The notes below the pieces were generated by a model. That model ran no database searches and was not told the origin of the DNA. It saw only the letters and a program-made list of their open reading frames with translations. The position numbers and the translations under genes are program-made. A stretch of 64,000 bases of DNA from Alphaproteobacteria bacterium (GTDB taxonomy: Bacteria > Pseudomonadota > Alphaproteobacteria > UBA7985 > JAUIBT01): NCBI GenBank assembly GCA_030428255.1, contig JAUIBT010000005.1, forward strand, positions 64,308 through 128,307. Reading direction: 5' to 3'. Positions 38,276 through 47,549 of the stretch are shown piece by piece; position 1 is the first letter of the stretch, and each line of letters opens with the position of its first letter.

Positions 38276-39154
38276 ATGTCAGACCCCCGCGCAGACACCC
38301 AAAGCCCAGCAGATCCGAGCCCAGCAGATCCGAGCCCAGCAGATCCGAGCCCAGCAGATCATAGCCAAGCCACCACCCACTTTGGCTTCAAGGACGTGCC
38401 CTTGGAGGAAAAAGCAAGCATGGTGCACGGCGTCTTCACCTCGGTCGCCAGCTCCTATGACCGCATGAACGATGTCATGTCGTTCGGCGTGCATCGCTTG
38501 TGGAAAGCCCATCTGATCAACTGCATACGTCCGCGCGCCAGCGAGCGTTTTTTGGACGTAGCGGGCGGCACGGGCGATATTGCTTTTGCGATTGGCCGCG
38601 CTGCCGAACAAGAGGCGCGCCGTCGCCGTTTGCCCATCGACACCCGCGCGGATGTCACCGTTTGCGATCTGACCGAATCCATGCTGGTCGAGGGCCAAGC
38701 GCGCGCCCAGCGCCTTGATGTGCCCTACCCGCAATATCAGACGCGCTACTCCTGGCTCTGCGGCACGGCGACGGGGCTGGCGCTGCCGGATCGGCAATTC
38801 GATTGCTATACGATCTCATTTGGCCTGCGGAACGTGGACGAGCCGCAAAAGGCGCTGAACGAAGCCTATCGGGTGCTGAAGCCCGGCGGGCGCTTCTTCT
38901 GCCTGGAGTTCTCGCAGGTCGTGCTGCCGGGCTTCGACAAGCTCTATGACGCCTATTCTTTTAACGTCATTCCGCGCATGGGTCAGTTGGTGGCGGGCGA
39001 CCGCGAGTCCTATCAGTACCTGGTCGAGTCTATCCGCAAGTTCGCCAAGCAAGACGCGCTGGAGGACATGATGCGCCAGGCGGGCTTTGAGCGCGTGTCG
39101 CACACCAACCTGTCGGGCGGCATTGCGGCCATCCACACCGGCTGGCGACTCTAG
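38276..39154 (+). CDS. ubiE: ubiquinone/menaquinone C-methyltransferase with repeat-expanded N-terminus
   Basis: UbiE C-methylates the demethylubiquinone precursor in quinone synthesis. The core (from about residue 35) has HFGFKDVPLEEKASMVHGVFTSVASSYDRMND, the SAM-binding FLDVAGGTGDIAFAI, TISFGLRNVDEPQKALNEAYRVLKPGGRF and NLSGGIAAIHTGWRL. The first 30 residues are an added tail of four SPADP-like pentapeptides (residues 10-29) encoded by a 15-bp tandem array at 38305-38364. The predicted protein is therefore 292 residues rather than about 250. ubiB follows after six bases. Confidence 0.97.
   Translation: MSDPRADTQSPADPSPADPSPADPSPADHSQATTHFGFKDVPLEEKASMVHGVFTSVASSYDRMNDVMSFGVHRLWKAHLINCIRPRASERFLDVAGGTGDIAFAIGRAAEQEARRRRLPIDTRADVTVCDLTESMLVEGQARAQRLDVPYPQYQTRYSWLCGTATGLALPDRQFDCYTISFGLRNVDEPQKALNEAYRVLKPGGRFFCLEFSQVVLPGFDKLYDAYSFNVIPRMGQLVAGDRESYQYLVESIRKFAKQDALEDMMRQAGFERVSHTNLSGGIAAIHTGWRL
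38305..38364. repeat. 15-bp tandem repeat in the 5' end of ubiE
   Basis: Four in-frame copies of CCCAGCAGATCCGAG (the last with two changes) encode the SPADP pentapeptide repeats at the N-terminus of UbiE. Confidence 0.96.
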
Positions 39155-39160
39155 GGCCCT

Positions 39161-40690
39161 ATGTCGATCTTGCCCCCCTTTGCGCAGCTCTGGCGTTTGC
39201 TGCGGGTCTTGCGCCGCCACGACGCGCTGGAGATCTTTCAACCGCTCGCGCCTGAAGCGGGCCTGGGGGCGCTGGCCTTTGGTCTGCTGCGTGGACGGGT
39301 GCGCAAGCCTGAGCTGGGTCTGCGCCCGGGCCAGCGACTCGCGGCCGCCTTGGTTGAGCTGGGCCCGTCCTACATCAAGGCGGGGCAACTTCTGGCGACC
39401 CGCGTGGACCTGATCGGCGAGCAGGGCGTCATGGACCTGACCGCCTTGCAGGACCGTTTACCGGGTTTTGACTTCGCCATCGTGTGCCAAGAGATCGAGC
39501 GTCAGTTTGAAGCCCCACTTGAGAGCCTGTTTGCCTCGTTTGAAGAAGAAGCCTTGTCGGCGGCATCAGTGGCGCAGGTGCATTTTGCGGTCACCAAGGA
39601 CGGCGCACCGGTAGCGGTCAAGGTCTTGCGTCCCGGCATTCGCCGCGCCTTTGCCCGCGATCTCAAGCTGTTCCGCTGGCTGGCACAGCTTACGGCCTGG
39701 CTGCCGGGTACCCGCTCGCTCAACGCTCCGGGTCTGCTGGCCGTCTATGAGCGCCAGTTGGCCACCGAGACCGATCTGCGGCTGGAAGCTGCGGCCATGG
39801 AGACTTTCTTCGCCTACAATGAACACGAGCCGCGGATCGTTATCCCGCGTGCGCGTTGGGATTTGACCGCCCGCACGGTGCTGACCATGAGCCGCGTTGA
39901 AGGCGTGTCCATGAACGACCGCGAGGGGCTGATCGCCGCTGGGCACGATCTTGAGCAGATCTTTGGCCAGGCCGCCGAGCTGCTGTTCTTGTCGATCTTC
40001 CGCGATGGCTATTTCCACGGCGACCAACACGGCGGCAATCTGTCGATCACCGACCAAGGCCAGGTGGCGCTGGTCGATTACGGCATTATGGGCGCGGTGG
40101 CTTGGCCGCTGCGGGTCTTTTTGGCCGACGTGCTGATGGCCTTATTGCAGCGCGACTACCGCGCCATTGCCCAGCGTTTTTTGGACGAGGGCTATTTGCG
40201 CCGGGCCGACGACTTGGATTTCTTCGCCTTGTCGTTGCGCGCGGTCTGCGAGCCCATCATTGGCCAACCGCTGGAACGGGTGTCGTTCGGGCGCTTGGTG
40301 GGCCAACTGCTGGGCATGGGGCGCGCCTTTAACTTCGTGGTGCAGCCCGAATTGTTCATCTTGCAAAAGAATATGATCATGGCCGAGGGCATTGCCCGGC
40401 GGGTCGCGCCCGGGGTCAATATCTGGACCTTGGCCCAGCCCTTGATCGAATCCTGGATGCTGGAGCATCGCGGCCCCAGAGCGCGCGTCAAAGAAGAGCT
40501 GGAGCGCGGTCTTGCCAGTCTGCGCCGCCTGCCGGATCTGGCCGACAAGCTGGAGGCTGATTTGGATCGCCGCCAGGCGGCCAGCGCTGCGCCCGCTCGC
40601 TGGGCACGCGGGCTGCCCCTGTTTGTTGGGCTTGGCTTGGGATCAGCCGCAGGCCTGGCGCTGGTGCTGGTGGCGGCTGCGCTGCTCTAG
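39161..40690 (+). CDS. ubiB: ubiquinone biosynthesis protein UbiB (ABC1/ADCK-family atypical kinase)
   Basis: UbiB is a membrane-associated atypical kinase/ATPase needed for the hydroxylation stages of ubiquinone synthesis. The 509-residue protein has the KxGQ motif (YIKAGQLLATRVDLI), the alanine-rich loop EEALSAASVAQVHFAV, the catalytic-lysine strand APVAVKVLRPG, the HGDQHGGNL metal-binding loop and DYGIMG. The C-terminus ends in a hydrophobic helix (GLPLFVGLGLGSAAGLALVLVAAALL). It overlaps no gene but is six bases from ubiE, which agrees with a ubi operon. Confidence 0.96.
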   Translation: MSILPPFAQLWRLLRVLRRHDALEIFQPLAPEAGLGALAFGLLRGRVRKPELGLRPGQRLAAALVELGPSYIKAGQLLATRVDLIGEQGVMDLTALQDRLPGFDFAIVCQEIERQFEAPLESLFASFEEEALSAASVAQVHFAVTKDGAPVAVKVLRPGIRRAFARDLKLFRWLAQLTAWLPGTRSLNAPGLLAVYERQLATETDLRLEAAAMETFFAYNEHEPRIVIPRARWDLTARTVLTMSRVEGVSMNDREGLIAAGHDLEQIFGQAAELLFLSIFRDGYFHGDQHGGNLSITDQGQVALVDYGIMGAVAWPLRVFLADVLMALLQRDYRAIAQRFLDEGYLRRADDLDFFALSLRAVCEPIIGQPLERVSFGRLVGQLLGMGRAFNFVVQPELFILQKNMIMAEGIARRVAPGVNIWTLAQPLIESWMLEHRGPRARVKEELERGLASLRRLPDLADKLEADLDRRQAASAAPARWARGLPLFVGLGLGSAAGLALVLVAAALL

Positions 40691-40786
40691 CGCTGAACCC
40701 AGCAGACCTTGACCCGGTGCGGCTGGCAGTCCTACATGAGCCTCTTGCTCTTGGCACCCACTGCCAGAGCGCGAAAGGACGAGCTG

Positions 40787-41989
40787 ATGGTGCTGACCGG
40801 CAAACGCATTCTCTTGATCATCGGTGGCGGAATTGCCGCTTACAAGGTGTTGATCCTCATTCGACGCTTGCGCGATTCAGGAGCGACTGTGCGCTGCATC
40901 CTGACCAAGAGCGGCGCGGAGTTCGTCACGCCGCTGTCGGTATCGGCCTTGAGCGAGCAGCCGGTTTATCAAGAGCTGTTCTCGCTGACCGACGAGGCAG
41001 AGATGGGCCACATTCGCCTGTCGCGTGAAGCCGACCTGGTGGTGGTGGCTCCGGCCACGGCCAACCTTATGGCGCGCGCGGCTCAAGGCTTGGCAGACGA
41101 TTTGGCCACCACTTGCCTGCTGGCCAGCTCTGCGCCCCTGATGCTGGCCCCGGCAATGAACGGCTATATGTGGGCGCATCCAGCGACCCAGGCCAACGTG
41201 GCGCAGCTGGCCGAACGCGGCGCGCAGATCGTTGGCCCCGATGCGGGCGATTTGGCCTGCGGTGAGGTCTCGCTGGGGCGCTTGGCCGAGCCTGAGGCCA
41301 TCCTGGCGGCGATCGTGGAGCGGCTCGCTCCGACCGCCATGCCCCTCGCTGGCAAGCGCATTTTGGTCACCGCTGGCCCAACACGCGAAGCCCTGGACCC
41401 GGTGCGCTATGTCTCGAACCACTCGTCGGGCAAGCAGGGCTTCGCCATTGCCGAGGCCTTGGCGACCTTGGGTGCGCAGGTGGCTTTGGTGGCTGGACCA
41501 GTCAACCTGGCCACCCCGCCCGGCGTTGATCGCGTCGATATCGAGAGTGCCGATGATATGCTGGCGGCCTGCCGAGCGGCGTTGCCGGTCGATGCTGCGA
41601 TTTGCGCGGCGGCGGTGGCCGACTGGAAGGCCGAGATCGCACCGCAAAAAATGAAGAAGAGCGGCGACGGCTTGCCGGTCATCACCTGGCAGCAAAACCC
41701 GGATATCCTTGCGACCTTGAGCCAGGGCGCGCAGCGTCCGGGCCTGGTGGTGGGCTTTGCTGCAGAGACCCAGACCGTGATCGCGCACGCCCAAGCCAAG
41801 CGCGCGCGCAAAGGCTGCGACTGGATTTTGGCCAACGATGTCAGCGCCGAGCGTGGTGTGTTCGGCGGTGATGCCAACCAGGTGCATCTGATCGACGGCG
41901 AAGGCGTTGAAACCTGGCCGCAACTCAGTAAGACCGAGGTGGCCGCGCGCCTGGCCGAGCGGGTTGCAGCCGCGCTTAGCGCGACCTAA
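40787..41989 (+). CDS. coaBC: bifunctional phosphopantothenoylcysteine decarboxylase/phosphopantothenate-cysteine ligase
   Basis: CoaBC carries out two steps of coenzyme A synthesis. The N-terminal CoaC flavoprotein domain has GGGIAAYKVLILIRRL, an active-site-type histidine in EMGHIRLSREADLVVVAPATANLMAR, and the PAMNGYMW signature. The C-terminal CoaB domain has GKRILVTAGPTREALDPVRYVSNHSSGKQG, AAAVADWKAE and the KMKKS motif, then ILANDVS. The 400-residue form starts at ATG 40787 with AAGGACGAG upstream; the frame opens 26 codons earlier without family-like residues. Confidence 0.97.
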   Translation: MVLTGKRILLIIGGGIAAYKVLILIRRLRDSGATVRCILTKSGAEFVTPLSVSALSEQPVYQELFSLTDEAEMGHIRLSREADLVVVAPATANLMARAAQGLADDLATTCLLASSAPLMLAPAMNGYMWAHPATQANVAQLAERGAQIVGPDAGDLACGEVSLGRLAEPEAILAAIVERLAPTAMPLAGKRILVTAGPTREALDPVRYVSNHSSGKQGFAIAEALATLGAQVALVAGPVNLATPPGVDRVDIESADDMLAACRAALPVDAAICAAAVADWKAEIAPQKMKKSGDGLPVITWQQNPDILATLSQGAQRPGLVVGFAAETQTVIAHAQAKRARKGCDWILANDVSAERGVFGGDANQVHLIDGEGVETWPQLSKTEVAARLAERVAAALSAT

Positions 41990-42031
41990 GTTGGCCGGGT
42001 TCACCAGCTTGGCCCCTAAGTGAGACTTTCT

Positions 42032-42487
42032 ATGCAAATCGACTTTATGCCTTTAGAGCACGGCCGCGACTTGCCGTTGCCCAAATACGAAACCGCAGGC
42101 TCGGCCGGCATGGACCTGATGGCCGCCGTGAGCCAGACGCTGACCTTGGAGCCCGGTGCACGCGCGCTGCTGCCCTGCGGCTTTGCCATGGCGCTGCCGA
42201 GCGGCTATGAGGCGCAGGTGCGGCCCCGCTCGGGCCTGGCGGTGCGCCAAGGGCTGACTGTGCTGAACGCGCCTGGCACGGTGGACAGCGACTATCGCGG
42301 CGAAATCTGCGTGCCGCTGATCAATCTGGGCCAAGAGCCGGTGGAAATTACGCGCGGCATGCGCATTGCCCAGATGGTGATTGCGCCAGTCGAACAAGCC
42401 CGCTGGCACGTGACCGAAGCCCTGGATGACACGCAAAGAGGGGCGGGTGGCTTTGGCTCGACGGGTATCGGAACTTCGGGCCAATGA
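42032..42487 (+). CDS. dut: deoxyuridine 5'-triphosphate nucleotidohydrolase
   Basis: dUTPase converts dUTP to dUMP and keeps uracil out of DNA. The trimeric-type protein has the five motifs: [47 protein letters not shown] and the C-terminal [11 protein letters not shown] chose the ATG at 42032; a GTG four codons upstream is possible. Its stop overlaps the ATG of the ThiF-like gene (ATGA, 42484-42487). Confidence 0.97.
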   Translation: MQIDFMPLEHGRDLPLPKYETAGSAGMDLMAAVSQTLTLEPGARALLPCGFAMALPSGYEAQVRPRSGLAVRQGLTVLNAPGTVDSDYRGEICVPLINLGQEPVEITRGMRIAQMVIAPVEQARWHVTEALDDTQRGAGGFGSTGIGTSGQ

Positions 42488-43371
42488 CCGACACGGCCGC
42501 ACCTCATCTGCAAGAGCTAAGCGACGCCCAGATCGAGCGCTATGCGCGCCATTTGGTGCTGCCCCAGATCGACGAAGACGGCCAGCTGACCCTGCTCAAC
42601 AGCCGGGTTGCGGTGGTGGGTGGCGGTGGGCTGGGCTGCGCGGTGGTGCAGAGCCTGGCGGCGGCGGGCCTGGGCCACATCACGGTCTTTGACCCCGATG
42701 TTGTGGAGCTGTCCAACCTGCAGCGCCAAGTCTTGCACACCACTGCCGACATCGGTCAGCCCAAGGTGGCCTCGATCCGCGCGGCGGTGGCGGCGCTCAA
42801 CCCAGATGTGACGCTTGAAGCCCGCCAAATCGCGGTGACCGCCGAGGCCGCGCGCGCGCAGCTCGCCGGTTTTGATGTGATCGTGGACGGCTGCGACAAT
42901 GCTCCGACCCGCCTGGCGGTGGCCGATGCTGCCGAGGCGCTTCGCCTACCGCTGGTGACGGGCGCCATCTTTCAGTGCGAAGGGCAAATGACGACGCTCA
43001 AGCCCTATGAGCCTGGCATGCCGCGCCTGCTTGACTTTTTCCCCGACCTCGCCAGCCCGCGTCCAGGTCAGTCCTGCGCCGAGGTCGGCGTTTTTGCCCC
43101 GCTCTGCCCTTTGCTGGGCGCGTGGATGGCCAGCGAGGTCATCAAGGAGCGCTTAAGCCTTGCACAGAGTCCGGGTCTTGCGCGGGGTGAGGGCCTTGCA
43201 CGGAGTGAGGGCCTTGCACGGAGTGAGAGCCTTGCACGGAGTGAGGGCCTTGCACGGAGTGAGGGCCAAGGCCTAACCGGTCGTCTGTTGATGCTGGACC
43301 TCATGGCAGCGCGGGTGCGGGTCTTTGCACTGGAGCCGACCGCGAAAACGTTGCCATCACAGCCGCTATGA
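42484..43371 (+). CDS. ThiF/MoeB/HesA-family adenylyltransferase with hexapeptide repeat insert
   Basis: The 295-residue protein is an E1-like enzyme that adenylates the C-terminus of a ubiquitin-like sulfur carrier. The nucleotide-binding motif is [29 protein letters not shown], followed by [11 protein letters not shown] (arginine finger), DGCDNAPTR and the crossover-loop cysteine region [10 protein letters not shown]. The paired CxxC zinc ligands of MoeB and ThiF are missing: [10 protein letters not shown] stands where the first pair is expected. Residues 225-260 are six GLARSE-like hexapeptides encoded by an 18-bp array, inserted before the last beta strand. No partner carrier protein gene is adjacent. 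Confidence 0.88.
   Translation: MTDTAAPHLQELSDAQIERYARHLVLPQIDEDGQLTLLNSRVAVVGGGGLGCAVVQSLAAAGLGHITVFDPDVVELSNLQRQVLHTTADIGQPKVASIRAAVAALNPDVTLEARQIAVTAEAARAQLAGFDVIVDGCDNAPTRLAVADAAEALRLPLVTGAIFQCEGQMTTLKPYEPGMPRLLDFFPDLASPRPGQSCAEVGVFAPLCPLLGAWMASEVIKERLSLAQSPGLARGEGLARSEGLARSESLARSEGLARSEGQGLTGRLLMLDLMAARVRVFALEPTAKTLPSQPL
43156..43263. repeat. 18-bp tandem repeat in the ThiF-like gene, six copies
   Basis: Six in-frame 18-base units (consensus GGCCTTGCACGGAGTGAG; the inner three are almost identical, the outer ones diverged) encode a GLARSE hexapeptide repeat near the C-terminus of the ThiF-like protein. Confidence 0.96.
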
Positions 43372-43390
43372 CAAAACGGCTGACCATCGC

Positions 43391-43429
43391 AAACTCCACA
43401 GTCAAACTCCACAGTCAAACTCCATCGTC
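43391..43429. repeat. 13-bp tandem repeat, three copies
   Basis: AAACTCCACAGTC occurs twice perfectly and once with two changes, 20 bases past the stop of the ThiF-like gene, in the convergent gap before yraN. No terminator is seen in this gap, which is otherwise empty. Confidence 0.94.
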
Positions 43430-43633
43430 GCACAAAACCGCAAATTCAGGCCTTGATCATAACGGATATTCTAGCCGCGTGATTGGCGCGCCTGGAAAAC
43501 AAAACCGGAGCGACACAAGCGAGGCCGGCGAGAGCCAGAAACACCAGCGTAGTCGCGTCGCTCCTAGCCGCTCTAGGCCTTGATTCGACTCCCATCGCAC
43601 CGACGTGTCAGAGCGCTTCCTGCGGCGAGAATC

Positions 43634-44020
43634 TCAGGCCATCCAGGCGTTTTCGATCACCTGGGTTTGGTTGTTTTCATCCAGCAGGACAGCGTCAAAG
43701 CGGCAGACAGCGGCCTGCCATTCGGGGCGTTCAGCCAGCCAGAGTTCGGCGGCCCGTGCGATGCGAGCCTGCTGGCGCGCTTGCAGGGATTCGGCGGCCA
43801 GCGCCAAGGTCTTACGACGTTTGACTTCGGCGAACACGATGACATGACCCCACAGGGCGTGCGGCTGGCGGACAATCAGATCGATTTCCCCGCCCTCGGT
43901 GCGGCACCGCTGCGCCAGGACTTCGCCGCCGCCCCGGCAATAGAGATCGCGCGCTTGGGCTTCACCCGCCAATCCGGCCTGGTAACTGGTCTGATTTATG
44001 CTGTCGCTAGCGGTTTTCAT
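43634..44020 (-). CDS. yraN: YraN family (UPF0102) protein
   Basis: The 128-residue protein has the YraN nuclease-like fold: GLAGEAQARDLYCRGGGEVLAQRCRTEGGEIDLIVRQP and VIVFAEVKRRKT. The E, D and E-x-K residues match the active site of restriction-endonuclease-like folds. Biological role is unclear; it is regularly next to rsmI, as here. The start overlaps the rsmI end by 14 bases. Confidence 0.93.
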   Translation of the reverse strand: MKTASDSINQTSYQAGLAGEAQARDLYCRGGGEVLAQRCRTEGGEIDLIVRQPHALWGHVIVFAEVKRRKTLALAAESLQARQQARIARAAELWLAERPEWQAAVCRFDAVLLDENNQTQVIENAWMA

Positions 44021-44867
44021 CTTTGATTTTCAGCGCACGTTCGTAGACAAGTTTTTTCTTTGTTCCACTTACGTTTGTGACATAGGCCACCGCATCTTTC
44101 AAGCTGTTTTCCGCAAGCGCACGCCGCAACATCGCATCTAGGTTCTCTTCGCTTGGTCCAGGGTCGTCAAACGGCGGCCCGATCAGCACCACGATTTCCC
44201 CTTTCGGCGCGCCTTGCTCCTGATAGTGCTGAGCCAGCGTTGACAAGTGACCCCGTCGGGTCTCTTCATAGAGCTTGGTGAGTTCGCGGCTGACGGCGGC
44301 GGGGCGATCGCCCAGGGCTTCGGCGGCATCGGCCAGCATGGCTGCCAATCGCGAGGGCCCTTCATAGAAAATCAAGCTGCCGGGTACTTGCGCCAGTTCG
44401 GCCAGCGCCTTGCGCCGCGCACCGCTCTTGGGCGGCAGAAAGCCCGCAAACATAAAGCGATCGCTGGGCAGCCCCGCCAGCACCAGCGCCGTGGTCGCGG
44501 CGGTCGGGCCGGGCACGACCTGCGGCTCCAGCCCCTCGGCGATCACCGCCTGCACCAGCTTATAGCCGGGGTCCGAGATCAGGGGCATGCCCGCGTCGCT
44601 GACCAGGGCCAGGTTTTGACCGGCCTCTAGTGCCTCCAGGATGCGTGGACGCAGGGCTTCGGCGTTGTGCTCGTGGTAGGCGCGACACGGCGTCTTGATG
44701 CCAAAGTGGTTGCAGAGCTTGCCCGTTATCCGCGTGTCCTCGCAATAGATGACATCTGCGGCGGACAGGGCAGCTTGCGCGCGCGCGCTCAGGTCGCCTA
44801 GGTTGCCAATCGGCGTGCCGACGATGGTAAAGCTGCCTGAAGCAGTGCTGCCGAGCTTGCCAGACAT
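44007..44867 (-). CDS. rsmI: 16S rRNA (cytidine(1402)-2'-O)-methyltransferase
   Basis: RsmI 2'-O-methylates C1402 in the decoding centre of 16S rRNA. The 286-residue tetrapyrrole-methylase-fold protein has TIVGTPIGNLGDLSARAQAAL, the CEDTRITGKLCNHFGI segment, ALVSDAGMPLISDPGYKLV, and GFLPPKSGARRKAL. AGGAGG precedes the ATG at 44867. It is followed by yraN with an overlap. Confidence 0.97.
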   Translation of the reverse strand: MSGKLGSTASGSFTIVGTPIGNLGDLSARAQAALSAADVIYCEDTRITGKLCNHFGIKTPCRAYHEHNAEALRPRILEALEAGQNLALVSDAGMPLISDPGYKLVQAVIAEGLEPQVVPGPTAATTALVLAGLPSDRFMFAGFLPPKSGARRKALAELAQVPGSLIFYEGPSRLAAMLADAAEALGDRPAAVSRELTKLYEETRRGHLSTLAQHYQEQGAPKGEIVVLIGPPFDDPGPSEENLDAMLRRALAENSLKDAVAYVTNVSGTKKKLVYERALKIKDENR

Positions 44868-44893
44868 GGGGCCTCCTGATGAGAAAATGCGAG

Positions 44894-46078
44894 CTAAAGA
44901 ACCAGAGCGCCCAGAATGGCGTCCAAGCGCTCGATCCCTTTATCACTGGCAACCAGAGTGCGCGCTTGCTCCGTGCCCTGCAAGGACAGATCGCCCGATT
45001 GGCACAGCCGCTCGATCATGGCCAGGTCCAGCAAGGCCGCGACCGGGCGACCCGCCAGAGCTTCCAAGCGAGCCAGCGGCAGGCCTTCGCGCAGGCGCAG
45101 GCCCATGATCAGCGCCTCCTGCCAGGCGTCGTCGGGCTCCAAGTTCTGCCAATGGCGGGTGGCGTGGCCCTGGTCGTTGCACAGCGCCAGCCAGGCGGGC
45201 GGGGCTTTGTGCTGGCGGCTGGCCCAGCGCTGGCCGTTGAGCGTCAGGCGGCCATGCGCGCCTGGTCCAACGCCCACGTAATCCTGGTAGCGCCAATAAC
45301 ACAGATTGTGCCGCGATTCTTGACCCGGCTTGGCGTGGTTCGACACCTCGTAGGCGGGCAGACCAGCGGCGGCCAGGCGCTGGCGGGTGGCAAGAAACAG
45401 GTCGGCAGCGATCTCATCATCCAGGGGTTGCCACAGGCCGCGCCGCACGTCCGAGGCAAAGACCGTGTTGGGCTCGATGGTCAGTTGGTAGAGCGAGATA
45501 TGGTCGGGCTTCAGAGCCAGCGCGCGATCCAACTCGGCCAGCCAAGCGGCCAGACTCTGCTGCGGTCGGGCATAGATCAAGTCCAGCGATGCGCGGTCAA
45601 ACAGGCCCCGGGCCAGCTCCCAGGCGGCCAGCCCCTCTGCCGCGGAGTGTTGGCGGCCCAAAAAGCGCAGGTCGGCGTCGTCGAGCGCCTGCAAGCCCAC
45701 CGACACGCGGTTGACCCCCGCAGCCTTGTAGCCGGCAAAGCGCGCGGCCTCGGCAGAGGTAGGGTTGGCCTCCAGCGTGATTTCGGCGGCCTCGGCAAAG
45801 CCCCAGAGCCGGTCGATGGTCTCCAGCAGGCCCGCCACCAGCCCTTCGGGCATCAGCGAGGGCGTGCCGCCGCCAAAAAACACCGAGGTCACGGGCCGGT
45901 TGGGGCTGAAGGCGGCAAAGTGGGTCAGCTCACTTTGGTAGGCCTTGAGCCAGGCCTTGGGGTCCGGGGTCTGCTCGGCGACAAAGGAATTGAAGTCGCA
46001 ATAAGGGCACTTGGCCTTGCAAAAGGGCCAGTGCAGATAGACCGCAAAGGCGGAGTTTGGTGGGGCTATAGCCGCCAT
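44894..46078 (-). CDS. hemW: radical SAM family haem chaperone HemW
   Basis: HemW inserts haem into respiratory enzymes; earlier it was taken for an oxygen-independent coproporphyrinogen oxidase. The 394-residue protein has the radical-SAM CKAKCPYCDF motif near residue 20, FFGGGTPSLM, VSVGLQALDDADLRFLGR and YEVSNHAKPGQESRHNLCYWRYQDYVGVGPGAHG. As in HemW, the extra cysteines specific to HemN are lacking. It starts directly after the rdgB stop (TAG then ATG). Confidence 0.96.
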   Translation of the reverse strand: MAAIAPPNSAFAVYLHWPFCKAKCPYCDFNSFVAEQTPDPKAWLKAYQSELTHFAAFSPNRPVTSVFFGGGTPSLMPEGLVAGLLETIDRLWGFAEAAEITLEANPTSAEAARFAGYKAAGVNRVSVGLQALDDADLRFLGRQHSAAEGLAAWELARGLFDRASLDLIYARPQQSLAAWLAELDRALALKPDHISLYQLTIEPNTVFASDVRRGLWQPLDDEIAADLFLATRQRLAAAGLPAYEVSNHAKPGQESRHNLCYWRYQDYVGVGPGAHGRLTLNGQRWASRQHKAPPAWLALCNDQGHATRHWQNLEPDDAWQEALIMGLRLREGLPLARLEALAGRPVAALLDLAMIERLCQSGDLSLQGTEQARTLVASDKGIERLDAILGALVL

Positions 46079-46690
46079 CTAGGCCCGAGCAGTCGCAAAA
46101 CAGGCGGCGATCAATTGCTCAAAGGCAAGGGCGCGGTGGCTCATGGCCTGCTTGGCTGCGGGCTCCATCTCGCCGAAGGTCTGGGTGAAGCCATCGGGCT
46201 GGAACACCGGATCATAGCCAAAGCCATGCTGGCCGCGCATTTCCGTGGCCACCTGGCCCTTGACGCGGCCTTCAAAGCTCTCGCAGTGGCCGTCGGGCCA
46301 GGCTAGGGTCAGCGCGCAGATAAAGGCCGCGCGCCGCTGGCTGTCACCGCTGGCCGCCAGCTCGTCTAGCACGCGCTGCATGGCGGGCTTGAAGTCCTTG
46401 CCCGGTCCCGCCCAACGCGCGGAATAGATGCCCGGTGCGCCGCCCAGAGCATCGACCGCAAAGCCGCTGTCGTCGGCCAGCGCCAACAGGCCCGAGGCCT
46501 TGGCGGCCGCCCGTGCCTTCAGCTCGGCATTGCCGATAAAGCTGTCCTCGGTCTCCTCGGGCTCGGGCAGATCCAGCTCAGCGGCCGATAGGACGCTGAG
46601 GCCATAGGGGGCCAGCAGTTCGCCGATTTCCCGCACTTTGCCGGGGTTGTGGCTGGCGATCACCAGCTTGTCTTCGCTCACGCGGCGCAT
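46079..46690 (-). CDS. rdgB: non-canonical purine NTP pyrophosphatase (dITP/XTP)
   Basis: RdgB hydrolyses dITP and XTP to keep them out of DNA. The 203-residue protein has [31 protein letters not shown], the [23 protein letters not shown] segment and [29 protein letters not shown] precedes the ATG at 46690. It lies 12 bases from rph and abuts hemW, a conserved alphaproteobacterial cluster. Confidence 0.97.
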   Translation of the reverse strand: MRRVSEDKLVIASHNPGKVREIGELLAPYGLSVLSAAELDLPEPEETEDSFIGNAELKARAAAKASGLLALADDSGFAVDALGGAPGIYSARWAGPGKDFKPAMQRVLDELAASGDSQRRAAFICALTLAWPDGHCESFEGRVKGQVATEMRGQHGFGYDPVFQPDGFTQTFGEMEPAAKQAMSHRALAFEQLIAACFATARA

Positions 46691-46702
46691 GCTCGCCTCT
46701 CC

Positions 46703-47428
46703 TTAGCCCAAGTTGAACAGCGCTTGATGCTGGGCGCGCACCAGTTCGCTGATGCCCTTTTCTGCCAGGTCCATCATGGCGTTGAACTGGTCGCGCCGGA
46801 AGGGCTCTTCTTCGGCGGTGCTCTGGATCTCCACCAGCCCGCCGCGTCCGGTCAGCACAAAGTTGGCGTCGGTCTGGGCGCTGCTGTCCTCGGCGTAATC
46901 CAGGTCCAAAACCGCCGCGCCTTCATAGAGCCCGCAAGACACAGCGGCCACCTGATCGGTCAACGGCAGGGTCTCGAGCGCCTTGATCGACTGCAAGTGA
47001 CTGCATGCCAGGTGCAGCGCTACATAGCCGCCGGTGATCGACGCGCAGCGGGTGCCGCCGTCGGCCTGGATGACATCGCAATCCACCTTGATCTGACGTT
47101 CGCCCAGCGCGACCAAGTCGGTCACGGCGCGCAAAGAGCGGCCAATCAAGCGCTGGATTTCCTGCGTGCGGCCCGATTGCTTGCCTTTGGCAGCTTCGCG
47201 ATCCATGCGGCTGTCGGTTGAGCGGGGCAGCATGCCGTATTCCGCCGTCACCCAGCCCTTGCCACTGCCACGCAGCCAAGGCGGGATGCGCTCGTCAACG
47301 CTGGCGGTGCAGAGCACATGTGTGTCACCCATCTTAATCAGGCAGGAGCCCTCGGCGTACTTGTTGACGTGGGGTTCAATGATGACGCTGCGCAGAGCGT
47401 CAACTTTGCGGCCAGAAGGACGTGACAT
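46703..47428 (-). CDS. rph: ribonuclease PH
   Basis: RNase PH trims tRNA 3' ends phosphorolytically. The 241-residue protein has [29 protein letters not shown], the [13 protein letters not shown] block with [27 protein letters not shown], and the [17 protein letters not shown] catalytic region. It is divergent from hrcA across 121 bases. Confidence 0.98.
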   Translation of the reverse strand: MSRPSGRKVDALRSVIIEPHVNKYAEGSCLIKMGDTHVLCTASVDERIPPWLRGSGKGWVTAEYGMLPRSTDSRMDREAAKGKQSGRTQEIQRLIGRSLRAVTDLVALGERQIKVDCDVIQADGGTRCASITGGYVALHLACSHLQSIKALETLPLTDQVAAVSCGLYEGAAVLDLDYAEDSSAQTDANFVLTGRGGLVEIQSTAEEEPFRRDQFNAMMDLAEKGISELVRAQHQALFNLG

Positions 47429-47549
47429 GACGAGTGGCTTTCACTTCAAGAATTGACGTTGATTGGGGGCTTGCTTACATGGGAAGTGATGCCAGGAAAA
47501 GCCCTTTGCCCGGCGCAGCGATTGTTTGTTCCTAGGCCCCACTCCGCTT

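Noticed and set aside
44879-46306. A 475-codon plus-strand frame opposite hemW and rdgB
   Set aside because: Both genes on the minus strand have full family motifs; the frame is a shadow.
47429-47549. Possible CIRCE operator upstream of hrcA
   Set aside because: No TTAGCACTC/GAGTGCTAA-type inverted repeat is present in the gap.
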